The translations under genes and the position numbers were made by a program. From the NCBI GenBank assembly GCA_934655875.1, contig CAKUHB010000002.1:109108-173107 (forward strand): a DNA stretch of 64,000 nt, given 5' to 3'. This DNA comes from an uncultured Oscillospiraceae bacterium. GTDB taxonomy: Bacteria > Bacillota > Clostridia > Oscillospirales > Oscillospiraceae. The notes below the pieces were generated by a model that was not told where the DNA came from, did not search any database, and saw only the letters and a program-made list of their open reading frames with translations. This document shows, in pieces, positions 20,881 through 30,011 of the stretch (positions within the stretch are counted from its first letter, which is position 1; each line of letters begins with the position of its first letter).

Positions 20881-22092
20881 ATGAATGCGGCAGCAAATGT
20901 GTTTTTTCTGATTCTAAGGGCGTTTTCCCTGTATTTTCTGGCCGTGTCGCTGTTTGGACTGTGCAGGCGGGTCAGACCGCTGGCGGTCAGTGAACAGCGG
21001 CGGTTTGCGATCCTGGTCGCGGCACGAAACGAGGAAAGCTGCATTGCAGGTCTGATTGAGAGTCTGCGGGCACAGAAGTATCCGTCAGAGCTGTTTGATA
21101 TCTGGGTACTCCCCAACAACTGCACTGACCACACCGCGGAAGCGGCGCGCCGTGCCGGAGCCAGGGTCATGGAGCTGCCTGCTTCCGTCCGTTCCAAGGG
21201 AGCCGCGCTGCACGCTGCGGCGAACACGCTTCTGCGCAGCGAGTGCCGCTATGATGCATTCTGCGTGTTTGACGCAGACAACGAGGTAGACCCGGCATTT
21301 TTATCGGAAATGAATCGCGCGCTTGACCGCACTGCGATCGTCAAAAGCCGGATCCTCGCCAAAAATCGGACACAGGCCGGGATCAGTTCCTGCTACGAGA
21401 TCTACTTCTGTACTGCAAACCACTTTCTGAACCGCGCAAGAGAAGCTTTGGGGCTTTCCGCCAGAGTGATCGGCACCGGCTTTGCAATCCGGCGCGATCT
21501 GCTGGAGACGCTGGGCGGATTCCCCTGCCGCACGATCACAGAGGACGCCGAACTGTACGCAGCCTGTCTGGCGCACAATGTCCGGATCGGCTACTGTGAG
21601 ACCGCCGTTACATACGACGAACAACCGGTCACATGGCGGGCGTCTCTCGTGCAGCGCCGGCGCTGGATGAGCGGTATCATGCAGGTGTCGCGCCTGACGC
21701 TGCCGGAGCTGCTCCGGAGCTTCCTGCGCCGGCCAAATCTTAACCGTCTGGATGGGATCCTACAGCTCTCGTTCCCCTTTTTGCAGGCTGTCGCTCCGTT
21801 TTTTACCCTTGCCACGCTGATATTCGGCAGTATGTCGCTGCAAGGCTTACCGGTCAGTTCAATGACCGCCTGTATTGGCTGCATGGCCATGGCCATTGCG
21901 GCGCTGGCGCTGGAAAAGCGGCTGGATCGAAAGCTTGTGGGCGGGATCCTGCTCTATCCCCTCTTCATGGCCAGCTTTTTACCGCTGCAAACGCTGGCGC
22001 TTTTCAAAACGCAGACCGTATGGCACGAAATCCGTCATTCCGGCGTGCGGCTGGCGGCAGAGCTTGCGCCGCGCCGGAGCGAGATCGCCTGA
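20881..22092 (+). CDS. Family 2 membrane glycosyltransferase
   Basis: A 403-residue protein. An N-terminal membrane helix (about 5-28) precedes a GT-A domain with AARNEESCI, the metal-binding FDADNEVD (about 120), the acceptor motif TITEDAELY (about 220) and QRRRWMSG (about 255). Two to four C-terminal membrane helices follow. The motifs match processive inverting GT2 enzymes of the cellulose/hyaluronan synthase or N-acetylglucosaminyltransferase type. The polymer is not predictable. It is monocistronic and convergent with the transglutaminase operon. Confidence 0.88.
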   Translation: MNAAANVFFLILRAFSLYFLAVSLFGLCRRVRPLAVSEQRRFAILVAARNEESCIAGLIESLRAQKYPSELFDIWVLPNNCTDHTAEAARRAGARVMELPASVRSKGAALHAAANTLLRSECRYDAFCVFDADNEVDPAFLSEMNRALDRTAIVKSRILAKNRTQAGISSCYEIYFCTANHFLNRAREALGLSARVIGTGFAIRRDLLETLGGFPCRTITEDAELYAACLAHNVRIGYCETAVTYDEQPVTWRASLVQRRRWMSGIMQVSRLTLPELLRSFLRRPNLNRLDGILQLSFPFLQAVAPFFTLATLIFGSMSLQGLPVSSMTACIGCMAMAIAALALEKRLDRKLVGGILLYPLFMASFLPLQTLALFKTQTVWHEIRHSGVRLAAELAPRRSEIA

Positions 22093-22103
22093 ACAGGCGG
22101 CGC

Positions 22104-24254
22104 TCACCCCAGCGCGTAAATGACGCGGTACAGGAACTGCTTCCAGAAGCGTTTGTTGGACAGGAGCTGCGCAGTCAGCTCGTCTGCGTGCTGCTGCATC
22201 GGTGCAAGGTCTTCCCTGCTCAACTTATGATGGCTGAATCTTGCCTTTTCGGCGATCGCCAGAAATTCAGCCGGAACCTCCGTCCCGGTCTTTTTGGCGA
22301 GCCAGCAGACGTGGTGATACAGCGTGACCGCGCGGCGGTTGCAGGAGCCCTTCCCGATCGCACCTTTGCGCAGGCTGAACAGCAGCGCACGCCACAGGAA
22401 AAGCATAGCGGCAGCTGCAAGCACCGGCCAGATGTACTGCAGGAGATGGAAGCTCTTTGCCTGCGGTTCGGCGGATGCAGCGGGCGTTTCCGGCGTGGTT
22501 CCGGAAGGATCATCTGAGCTTACCGGTTCGTCCGGCTGCGGATCCGATGCTTGATCCGGCTCCGGTGTTGCTTCAGGCTCCTGATCCGGCGTGGTATCCG
22601 CGGCGGCAGGCGCTTCTTCGGCAGCTGGCGTCGGGTCAAGGACGTACCAGCCGACACCGTCCACATAATATTCCACCCACGCATGCGCGTCATCGGAGGT
22701 CACATCGGCCCACTCGCCCGCGGATAGTGTCGTATAGTACCCAGTCACATACCGGGCGGGAACATCCATGCAGCGCAGCAGGATGGCCGCTGCGCTGGCA
22801 AAATGGACGCAGTAGCCGGTATCGCTGTCGTGCAGGAACCAGGAGACGAAATCCTCGCCGGACGGCACGGACGGCGTATCCAGATCATAGCGCGCACTCG
22901 CCGATACGAAGTCATTGACAGCCATCGCGATCTGGTCTACGTCATCCTCCGGCTGAACGCCAAGCTGCGGCAGCAGATCGGCAAGCGCCTGCCGGGTCTC
23001 GTCCGGCACCTGCGTGTAGGCTTCGTGGACGAAGACCTCATAGCCTTTGTTTTGACTGCCGCCGCGCATGGCAAAATAGGAGATCGAATAGGATGTCTGC
23101 TGCGACGGATTCTTGACATAGGCGTCATAATATGGAACAGCATCCTCCGGCAGCTTGGCCGTAAAGTACGGCAGATAATAGATGCCGGATTTCATATTTG
23201 TCTCGATCTGCATGTCGGGACGGTAAGAGATCGGGACGATCCCGGCCAGCAGCGCGTTGATACCGCCGCCGCCCGTATACGTATAATCGGATTCCGGCAG
23301 GGCCTTCCAGTGATTATCCTCATAGATCGCGAGCGAATCGCCGCGCAGATGACACATGCCGCCGTTTTCCGACTGCACGCGCATGACGGCGCGGCCATAC
23401 TGCCGCATGGGGCCGACGCGGTTGAGATTGACGTTTGTGACGCTGGAATCCCACAGATAGCTGCCGAGCGTACTCGGGCTGATGGGCGATATGAATTTGA
23501 CCTGCCCCGTCTGTGCGTCCCGGCGGAAAAGCGTCAGCTTGTCCGCCGCAGTCGAAAGCGTTTCCTGTAGCTTGTTCGACCAGTCGGCGCGTTCATAGCT
23601 CTCCGCCGGGAACACAACTGCAAGCAGCCCGATCAGCAGCGCCAGCGGAACGGCCAGCAGCAGCGCCAACCGGTTTCCCTCCTGCGTCTGCCGCAGCCGC
23701 AGCAGCTGCGACAGCAGAAGCAGCGCCAGAACGCCGACCACGAGCAAAATGGCCCATGCCGCCGGCGGCGTCTGCAAAATGACAAGACACAGCACCAGCG
23801 GCGGCAGCACTGCACCGAGCAGATAGACAAGACGCTCTCCGCGCAGGACTGTCCAGCTGCATAGGAGCGCATACGGTATGCTCAGCAGCAGCAAAATGAG
23901 CGCGGCGTCTCCGTCCGCTGGTGCGGCGGTCAAAGAGAGGACTTGCAGGCCGGGAAATGCGTCCACATATTGGGTGCTGATCGCGTAAAGAAGCGTGGAA
24001 AAGCTTTCCCAGACGGCGTCCTTCAGATAATATATGCCGCCTGCCAGCAACAGAACCGCGCCCAGCAGCCAGATCCAGCTTTTCGGCAGCAGCAGAAGCG
24101 CGGAGCACAGAAGCGCAATGCACACGCAGGCCAGTGCCAGCCGGAGCGTATCCGCGGGAACAAAAAACGACGTAATGATGCAGAAGCAAAGCCCGATCGT
24201 CAGCGCAGCGGCGCAGAGGACGGACAGAAGAAATGACAGCCTGGATGCTCTCAT
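22104..24254 (-). CDS. Transglutaminase-like membrane protein
   Basis: A 716-residue protein. About six N-terminal membrane helices (residues 1-210) precede an external region with a transglutaminase-like core (about 420-560), showing Cys in DTGYCVHFASAAA, His in DDAHAWVEYY and Asp in VLDPTP. A Pro/Glu/Asp-rich linker follows (about 563-620), then a membrane helix and a cytoplasmic DUF4129-like tail. Such proteins accompany MoxR AAA ATPases and DUF58 proteins, as here (ATG overlaps the DUF58 stop by 4 bp). A role in protein cross-linking or proteolysis at the surface is possible but unproven. Confidence 0.9.
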   Translation of the reverse strand: MRASRLSFLLSVLCAAALTIGLCFCIITSFFVPADTLRLALACVCIALLCSALLLLPKSWIWLLGAVLLLAGGIYYLKDAVWESFSTLLYAISTQYVDAFPGLQVLSLTAAPADGDAALILLLLSIPYALLCSWTVLRGERLVYLLGAVLPPLVLCLVILQTPPAAWAILLVVGVLALLLLSQLLRLRQTQEGNRLALLLAVPLALLIGLLAVVFPAESYERADWSNKLQETLSTAADKLTLFRRDAQTGQVKFISPISPSTLGSYLWDSSVTNVNLNRVGPMRQYGRAVMRVQSENGGMCHLRGDSLAIYEDNHWKALPESDYTYTGGGGINALLAGIVPISYRPDMQIETNMKSGIYYLPYFTAKLPEDAVPYYDAYVKNPSQQTSYSISYFAMRGGSQNKGYEVFVHEAYTQVPDETRQALADLLPQLGVQPEDDVDQIAMAVNDFVSASARYDLDTPSVPSGEDFVSWFLHDSDTGYCVHFASAAAILLRCMDVPARYVTGYYTTLSAGEWADVTSDDAHAWVEYYVDGVGWYVLDPTPAAEEAPAAADTTPDQEPEATPEPDQASDPQPDEPVSSDDPSGTTPETPAASAEPQAKSFHLLQYIWPVLAAAAMLFLWRALLFSLRKGAIGKGSCNRRAVTLYHHVCWLAKKTGTEVPAEFLAIAEKARFSHHKLSREDLAPMQQHADELTAQLLSNKRFWKQFLYRVIYALG

Positions 24255-25225
24255 ACCGGCACCTCCTCTGTCTCCGGCCGCACGTGATAGCGCCAGTCTG
24301 CATTCGGATAGACCCGCGCGGCAATGGATGGCGTATCGCCGGTCAGATGGGTTTGCAGCAGCATTTTCAGAAGATCATTCAGATCCTCCTGCGTTTTGAT
24401 GACCCTCGAATGCGGGATCAGCCCGTCCGGCTCCAGCCAGTCGATCTGATGCGCAACCTCCCTCTCGCGCAGCCAGTCGGACAGCCACAGGAGCTGTCGG
24501 AGCGTGCTGTCCAGCTGCGTGCGCGTACCGGAGAAATCAAAGCTCAGGACGATCAGCCCCATGTTCGGCTCCTCCGCTTCGCGGACGATCAGCTTGTCTG
24601 TCTTCGCAGACAGCTTCCAGTGGATCTCGTGCAGGCTGTCACCCGGACGGTACTCCCGCAGATCGTGGATCTCCGAGAATCCGCCGCCGGGCTTCGGATG
24701 ATAGGAGCGGTATTGGAACTGGCTGAGATTCGGGAGAACCGCCGGCTCCTGCGGCTCCGGCTCCACCGCGATGCTGCACGCGGCGGGAAGCTGCATGGGG
24801 ATACTGAACAGCCCCAGCGCGTCACAGACGCGTGCGCGGGTCAGGCAGAAGGTCTGAAGCCCGGCGTGGCGCGTATCAACGCGCATAGAAAACCCGCCCG
24901 TTCCGCCAAGCTGAAGCTGACGGACACTCTGCTCGCCGCTGACAGCGTCCTGCACACACAGCTGCAAGCGGCAAAGGCTTACAGGCAGCGAGGTCTCGTG
25001 ACGTGCCAGCAGCCGGAACTGCGCCTGCTGGCCGCAGAAGCAGCGCGCGGGAAGCTCCGGCGCATAGGACGCCCGCAGCATGGCGGGCAGACTGAGCGCC
25101 AGAGAAAAGATGGGCAGCAGCACGGCGAACAGCAGCAGGAAAAACGAGAACCAGCCTGTATAAAAGCTGTGAAAGACCACTGTGCCCAGCAAAAACAGCC
25201 CATAAAGGACCCGATTTTTTGCCAT
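24251..25225 (-). CDS. DUF58 domain protein
   Basis: A 324-residue protein with two N-terminal membrane helices and the DUF58 signature REYRPGDSLHEIHWKLSAKT near residue 190, then a von Willebrand A-like region. It lies between moxR and the transglutaminase gene, overlapping the latter, which is the classical MoxR operon arrangement. Likely a client or partner of the MoxR ATPase. Confidence 0.9.
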   Translation of the reverse strand: MAKNRVLYGLFLLGTVVFHSFYTGWFSFFLLLFAVLLPIFSLALSLPAMLRASYAPELPARCFCGQQAQFRLLARHETSLPVSLCRLQLCVQDAVSGEQSVRQLQLGGTGGFSMRVDTRHAGLQTFCLTRARVCDALGLFSIPMQLPAACSIAVEPEPQEPAVLPNLSQFQYRSYHPKPGGGFSEIHDLREYRPGDSLHEIHWKLSAKTDKLIVREAEEPNMGLIVLSFDFSGTRTQLDSTLRQLLWLSDWLREREVAHQIDWLEPDGLIPHSRVIKTQEDLNDLLKMLLQTHLTGDTPSIAARVYPNADWRYHVRPETEEVPV

Positions 25226-25230
25226 ATCAA

Positions 25231-26157
25231 TTATAATCTCGGCGCGGGAACCTGCCGCAAGATCTCATCGAGGATCTGCTGCGCGCCGACCTGCCGGGCG
25301 TCGGCTTCCGGCGCGAGGAGCAGACGGTGCGCGATGGTCTGCGGGAAAGTCACCTGAATGTCTTTCGGAACGACATAGTCCCGCTTCTGCACATAGGCGA
25401 CGGCCTTGGCCATCGACGTGAGCGACAGCGTTGCGCGCGGGCTGGCGCCGCGCAGGATCAGCGGGTGCTGGCGCGTGGCGCCGATCAGGGAGACGATATA
25501 GTCGACCAGCTCCGGCTTGATGTAAACGGCGGCGGCTTCCTCCTGCATGGCGACCAGCTCCTGCCGGGACAGGACAGGATTGACCGTTTGCAGCGGATTG
25601 ACGCCCTGCCGGGCAAGCACCATGTTCCGCTCGTCAGCAGGCTCCGGATAGCCGATCGACAGGCGGATGGTGAACCGGTCCATCTGCGAATCCGGCAGTA
25701 GCTGCGTGCCGGCAGCGCCGGTTGGGTTCTGCGTGGCGAAGACAATGAACGGCTGCGGGATCGGATGGCTGACGCCGTCGACCGTTACCTGCCCCTCCTC
25801 CATGGCTTCGAGCAGCGCGGACTGCGTGCGCGAGGTCGCGCGGTTCAGCTCATCTGCCAGAAACAGATTACAGAGCACTGCGCCCGGCTGATAGATCAGA
25901 CGGCCGGTCTCCTTCTGATAAACGGAATAGCCGGTAATATCGGACGGCAGAACGTCCGGCGTAAACTGCACGCGGCCATAATCAAGCCCCAAGGCGCGGG
26001 AAAAAGCAAGCGCCATGGTCGTCTTGCCGACGCCCGGAATATCCTCCAACAAAACATGTCCTCTGGCAAGCAGGACGGTCAATACCCACACAAGCACGCG
26101 ATCCTTGCCGCATACCGCTTTTTTGACCTCTTCCAGAATCCTTCCTGTCTGGTTCAA
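25231..26157 (-). CDS. MoxR-family AAA+ ATPase
   Basis: A 308-residue protein. Walker A is DIPGVGKTTMA (about 42-50), Walker B is LFLADELNRA (about 105), sensor 1 is FIVFATQNPTG, and AAA lid motifs follow. The start is TTG 26155-26157, 8 nt after GAGGAG; an in-frame ATG further upstream lacks a ribosome site. MoxR proteins are chaperone-like ATPases acting on metalloproteins or surface complexes. First gene of the MoxR-DUF58-transglutaminase operon. Confidence 0.9.
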   Translation of the reverse strand: MNQTGRILEEVKKAVCGKDRVLVWVLTVLLARGHVLLEDIPGVGKTTMALAFSRALGLDYGRVQFTPDVLPSDITGYSVYQKETGRLIYQPGAVLCNLFLADELNRATSRTQSALLEAMEEGQVTVDGVSHPIPQPFIVFATQNPTGAAGTQLLPDSQMDRFTIRLSIGYPEPADERNMVLARQGVNPLQTVNPVLSRQELVAMQEEAAAVYIKPELVDYIVSLIGATRQHPLILRGASPRATLSLTSMAKAVAYVQKRDYVVPKDIQVTFPQTIAHRLLLAPEADARQVGAQQILDEILRQVPAPRL

Positions 26158-26362
26158 GCCGATGTCTCCTCTCGTGTATGTTTTATTTAAAGTATAGCAC
26201 ATCTTCGGCGGGAGAAACATAAAATTTTCCTGAAGATTCCGTCTTGCCGGAAAAGAGTTGCGCAGGACGGGACGATTGCCTGTTTACTTTTGCATGCTTT
26301 TGCAGTATGATATTATTGCAATGAATTTGGAAGCTTCAAAAACGAAAGGAAGGTTCTGCAAG

Positions 26363-27346
26363 ATGGAAACTGCAATCAAGCGCATCGGCGTACTCACCTC
26401 CGGCGGCGACGCCCCCGGTATGAATGCCGCGATCCGGTCGGTCGTGCGCGCATGCACATATATGGGGATCGAGTGCGTCGGCATCCGGCGCGGATATAAT
26501 GGCCTGATCAATGGCGATTTCGTGATGCTGGACAACAAAAACGTCGCGCATATCATCAACCGCGGCGGCACGATGCTCTACACCGCGCGCAGCGACGAGT
26601 TCCGCACGCTGGAGGGCCAGAAAAAAGCGGCCGCGACCTGCAAGCTGCTTGGGCTTGACGGCATCGTCTCCATCGGCGGCGACGGCTCGTTCCGCGGGCT
26701 TGTAGAGCTTGCCAAGCAGGGCGTTTCCGTTGTCGGCGTTCCGGCAACGATCGATAATGACATCGTCTGCACAGACTATACCATCGGCTATGATACGGCG
26801 GCGAACACTGCGGTCGAAGCGATCGACCGTCTGCGCGACACCATGCAGTCGCACGAGCGCTGCTCGGTCGTCGAGGTCATGGGCCGCAATGCGGGCCATC
26901 TGGCGCTGTATGTCGGTCTGGCGACCGGCGCAACGGCGGTTCTGGTTCCGGAGAAGCCGCTTGACTTTGACAACGATGTCATCGGACGGATCCGTCAGGC
27001 GCGTCTGGCGGGCAACACGCACTTCATGATCATCGTTGCCGAGGGCGCGGGCAGCGCCATTGAGATCGGCAAGGGTATCCATGAAGAGCTGGGGCTGGAT
27101 CCGCGTGTGACGATCCTTGGTCATATCCAGCGCGGCGGCACGCCGTCTGCGCGCGACCGCGTCATGGCAAGCCGGATGGGCTATCACGCCGTCAAGGTCC
27201 TGGCTGAGGGCAAGACGAACCGCGTCATCTGCGCACAGGCCGGTCAGATGGTCGATATCGACATTACAGAGGGCCTGTCCATGAAGAAGGGGCTCAATGA
27301 ACAGCAGTACGAGGTGCTGCTGGCCATGACGGGCATCGACAACTGA
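26363..27346 (+). CDS. pfkA: 6-phosphofructokinase
   Basis: A 327-residue PfkA. GVLTSGGDAPGMNAAIR is at the N-terminus, IGGDGSFRG (about 100) binds ATP, and PATIDNDIVCTDYTIG carries the catalytic Asp (about 125). EVMGRNAGHLA and GHIQRGGTPSARDR bind fructose-6-phosphate. The GGDGS glycine indicates ATP rather than pyrophosphate use. ATG 26363 follows AAGGAAGG. It is alone and followed by a terminator. Makes fructose-1,6-bisphosphate in glycolysis. Confidence 0.97.
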   Translation: METAIKRIGVLTSGGDAPGMNAAIRSVVRACTYMGIECVGIRRGYNGLINGDFVMLDNKNVAHIINRGGTMLYTARSDEFRTLEGQKKAAATCKLLGLDGIVSIGGDGSFRGLVELAKQGVSVVGVPATIDNDIVCTDYTIGYDTAANTAVEAIDRLRDTMQSHERCSVVEVMGRNAGHLALYVGLATGATAVLVPEKPLDFDNDVIGRIRQARLAGNTHFMIIVAEGAGSAIEIGKGIHEELGLDPRVTILGHIQRGGTPSARDRVMASRMGYHAVKVLAEGKTNRVICAQAGQMVDIDITEGLSMKKGLNEQQYEVLLAMTGIDN

Positions 27347-27364
27347 ACAAAGCCGTAAAAAACC

Positions 27365-27395
27365 GGGCGTGCTGCCAATTGCAGCACGCCCTTTT
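27365..27395 (+). terminator. Terminator after pfkA
   Basis: GGGCGTGCTGC, loop CAATT, its perfect complement, then TTTT. It is 18 bp after the pfkA stop. No gene is visible in 27396-27537. Confidence 0.85.
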
Positions 27396-27537
27396 GTTAT
27401 CCCGCAGCAGCCCTACGGCACCAATCATTCCCCTCTCTCCTCATAGCGGCGGCGCTTCAACGCAGGACGCGGAAGCTGCCGCTGCAAATCATAAACACTT
27501 GATGCCAAAACCGCAAGGGATGACGCGGATATTCTAT

Positions 27538-28419
27538 TTATGCCTTGGGATGGTATTTGTTATAGACGGCCTTGAGGTTCTGCTTGACCAGCTGCGTGTA
27601 GACCTGCGTGGAAGAAATATCGCTGTGGCCAAGCATCTGCTGAATGGAGCGCAGATCCGCGCCGTTTTCCAGCAGATGCGCCGCGAAGCTGTGGCGCAGC
27701 GTGTGCGGGGTGATATCCTTGTCGATGTGCGCCTTTTCCTGATAGTATTTGATGATCTTCCAGAAACCCTGACGGCTCATACGCTCACCGGAGACATTGA
27801 CGAACAGTGAATGCTCGGTCGGGACGGCGATCATCTTGGGGCGGACGGTATCGATGTATTCATGCAGCGCTTGCAGCGCTTCGGGATAGATCGGGATGAT
27901 CCGTGTCTTTTCGCCGCTCTCGCAGCGGATGAAGCTGCCGGGAAGACTGACGTCATCAATGTTGAGCCCAATCAGCTCGCTGACGCGAATCCCGGTGGCA
28001 TACAGCACTTCGAGCATGGCCTTGTCGCGGCAGCCCTTCATTTCGGATACCTTGGGCTGCTGCAAAAGCAGCTCGACCTCTTTGCCGGTCAGGATCTGCG
28101 GCAGCTTTTTTTCTGCCTTGTCGACCTTGATGTTCTGGATGGGATTCTGCTCGATCTCGTGATTCTGGATGGCGAATATGTAAAGGCTCTTGATCGAAGC
28201 GAGTGCACGGGAGATGGTCGCGGCGGATTTGCCGTTGGCCTTCATGCTGCCCATGTAGCCGGAAACGACGGTCGAGTCGGCGTCAAGAACATCGACCCCT
28301 TCGGCGGTGAGATATGACGCATACTGCCGAAGATCGCGCATGTACGATGCGACGGTGTTGTCAGATGCGTGTTTGATATGAATGAGATAATCCTCATATC
28401 GCACAATAATGTTACTCAT
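27538..28419 (-). CDS. xerD: XerD-type tyrosine recombinase
   Basis: A 293-residue protein from ATG 28417-28419, the usual XerD length. The core-binding domain covers about 1-100. The catalytic residues are Arg in ATGIRVSELIGL (about 148), HTLRHSFAAHLL (about 240) and LGHSDISSTQVYTQL with the Tyr (about 275). It acts with a second Xer protein (5867-6853) at dif to resolve chromosome dimers. Filamentous proviruses often use this pair to integrate. Confidence 0.92.
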   Translation of the reverse strand: MSNIIVRYEDYLIHIKHASDNTVASYMRDLRQYASYLTAEGVDVLDADSTVVSGYMGSMKANGKSAATISRALASIKSLYIFAIQNHEIEQNPIQNIKVDKAEKKLPQILTGKEVELLLQQPKVSEMKGCRDKAMLEVLYATGIRVSELIGLNIDDVSLPGSFIRCESGEKTRIIPIYPEALQALHEYIDTVRPKMIAVPTEHSLFVNVSGERMSRQGFWKIIKYYQEKAHIDKDITPHTLRHSFAAHLLENGADLRSIQQMLGHSDISSTQVYTQLVKQNLKAVYNKYHPKA

Positions 28420-28781
28420 GCCGTAATCCTTCCGATCACAAAATTGGGAAGCGCGGGCTCGCACAATTGAAAGATCACCAAAAACCGCACAGAAACTGCG
28501 GACTTAAGAAATCTTAAGGAATTATGCAGGCGAAATTATTTCTACCTGCCGATCAACAGGAAGTGCTGTTACTATACCGCAAACATCGGAATTTTTCAAG
28601 GAAAAAGAAGACATTTCGAAATTTTTGTAAATTATGACTAGGGATTATGTTAATGATATTATGTCAATAAAGCAACTGCGCACAGATGGAAAAGCTGTAC
28701 TTTTCAGAAAAAGCACAACATATAGTGCTGCTTTCTGCGCGAAAAGTCGAAATCTTGAAATGACGTACTTCCCGCAAATTG
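28420..28781. other. Intergenic region upstream of xerD
   Basis: AT-rich, no convincing gene. A short inverted repeat CCGCA/TGCGG lies near 28484-28500. The stretch 28644-28672 has two TTATGT motifs that weakly recall dif half-sites. The leftward xerD promoter must lie here but no clear pair of boxes is visible. Confidence 0.4.
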
Positions 28782-28818
28782 CGCGTCAAAAGGTAAATTT
28801 TATTTACCTTTTGACGCG
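28782..28818. repeat. Perfect 17-bp inverted repeat
   Basis: CGCGTCAAAAGGTAAAT (28782-28798) and its exact complement (28802-28818) around a 3-nt loop. It lies 13 bp beyond the stop of the leftward TIGR04086-like gene, so it may end its mRNA, though a U tract is missing. Confidence 0.65.
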
Positions 28819-28831
28819 TGCAGGAATCCTG

Positions 28832-29233
28832 TCACCGCCTGCGGCGGGAGACGCGCGCTTTCTGCCGGCAGCTGACCAGCCCCGCCAGCAGTGCCGAAGC
28901 CACCGTACAGATCAAAAACGGTACTGCCCTGTCCGGCTCTGCGCCCAGAAACAGCAGCCGTACTGCGCCGCAGATAACGGTATAGCATCCGCCCGCCGCG
29001 AGCGCACACAGGAGCTTCTGTCCGGGGCTGCGCCGGAGCACCAGAACACAGCCGAGAAAGACCGACAGTACATTGACAACACTTGCTGCTGCCGCGATCC
29101 TGTTCTGCGGGATCACGCCGCCCATGACGAGTGCCGCGCCCAGCGCCGAAAGCCCGAGCGTGAAAATACAGGCCAGCGCAAAGGCCAGAAGAACGGTCTG
29201 AAAGAATCTGCTGCTGAACGATTGATTTTGCAT
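28832..29233 (-). CDS. TIGR04086-like small membrane protein
   Basis: A 133-residue protein with four hydrophobic helices (about 15-37, 45-67, 75-97, 103-122) and a basic C-terminus (CRQKARVSRRRR). Topology and its place beside yajC and tgt fit the TIGR04086 family of Clostridia, whose function is unknown. Recognition is by context and topology, not by a catalytic motif. Confidence 0.7.
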   Translation of the reverse strand: MQNQSFSSRFFQTVLLAFALACIFTLGLSALGAALVMGGVIPQNRIAAAASVVNVLSVFLGCVLVLRRSPGQKLLCALAAGGCYTVICGAVRLLFLGAEPDRAVPFLICTVASALLAGLVSCRQKARVSRRRR

Positions 29234-29275
29234 GCTAGTCCCCTCCTCTTTTTACAAGCGTATGAGAAAACACAG

Positions 29276-29307
29276 AAAAAAGAACCGGCTGCGATGCAGT
29301 CGGTTCT
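29276..29307 (-). terminator. Terminator hairpin, left copy
   Basis: GAACCGGCTGC and a near-complementary arm around GAT, followed on the minus strand by a run of six T. It duplicates the hairpin at 29469-29499; the two flank the dispersed repeat 29308-29467. Confidence 0.7.
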
Positions 29308-29467
29308 CAGCGTGTCGAAAAAGTCTTTTCGCCCCGCTGAGACATTTTTTCGAACTTTGAAAAAGTTCAAAAAAATGGTTGATTGAACGCGAAGGGGGCT
29401 CTTTGCCCCTTCACTCTTCCCCTGCTTCTCTGCCATCCAACTGCTTTTCATGGTTTTTTGACAGTCT
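29308..29467. repeat. Dispersed intergenic repeat, copy 1
   Basis: A 160-bp non-coding unit from CAGCGTGTCGAAAAAGTC to ACAGTCT, very similar to 62166-62326. It contains inner inverted repeats: TTCGAACTTT/AAAGTTC-type arms near 29349-29369, and GAAGGGGGC with a GCCCC partner near 29391-29411. It looks like a small non-autonomous repeat or repeat-family RNA. Confidence 0.75.
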
Positions 29468-29468
29468 G

Positions 29469-29499
29469 AAAAAGAACCGGCTGCATTGCAGCCGGTTCT
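29469..29499 (-). terminator. Terminator after yajC
   Basis: AGAACCGGCTGC and its perfect complement around loop ATT, with AAAAA on the left giving a U tract on the leftward transcript. It ends the yajC message. Confidence 0.8.
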
Positions 29500-29531
29500 G
29501 ATGAAACCTGAACGCAGGGAAAGACCGGGAA

Positions 29532-29918
29532 TTACTTCTCTTTCTTTTCCTTTTTCTCTTTTTCCTTCTGCGCCTTGCGGGCAGCCAGAGCGGCAGCCTT
29601 CTGCTTGGCAGCTTCCTTCTCCGCCGTGTTGTTGGTGGAGACAGCAAACTTGGCAAACTCAACGCGGACGCGGTCGGTGGTGGTCTCGATGACGATGGAA
29701 TCGTCCTTGATGGAGACGATGTCGCCGATGATGCCGCCGATGGTCGTAATGTTGTCGCCGACCTTCAGGGAGTCACGCATCTGCTGTGCTTCCTTCTTGC
29801 GCTTGTTCTCGGGGCGGATCATGAAGAAATAGAATACCGCGATGAGAATGACGAACATGAGAATCATGGAACCACCGCCAGCGGTGCCGGCTGCGGCTGA
29901 CTCTAAGAAAAGGTACAT
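29532..29918 (-). CDS. yajC: Preprotein translocase accessory subunit YajC
   Basis: A 128-residue protein from ATG 29916-29918 with GGAGG upstream. One N-terminal membrane helix (SMILMFVILIAVFYFFMIRP, about 17-36) precedes the YajC core KVGDNITTIGGIIGDIVSIKDD. A very lysine-rich tail (KEKEKKEKKEK) follows. Partner of the SecDF complex. Located downstream of tgt as in many bacteria. Confidence 0.93.
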   Translation of the reverse strand: MYLFLESAAAGTAGGGSMILMFVILIAVFYFFMIRPENKRKKEAQQMRDSLKVGDNITTIGGIIGDIVSIKDDSIVIETTTDRVRVEFAKFAVSTNNTAEKEAAKQKAAALAARKAQKEKEKKEKKEK

Positions 29919-30011
29919 GGTCTTTCCTCCATATTTGAATTTCATTTATTATATCGTGCCGAGGGCCTTTTTTCAAGTCAGCATGGCAGAAATTCTTAAG
30001 TATTTATAAAT

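Noticed and set aside
28644..28672. Second dif-like candidate with two TTATGT motifs upstream of xerD
   Set aside because: Half-sites match poorly and lie in AT-rich DNA where such matches are common.
28634..29386. 250-codon open frame on the plus strand over the TIGR04086-like gene
   Set aside because: Composition is Arg/Gln/Pro-rich shadow coding; the opposite strand has a sensible four-helix membrane protein.
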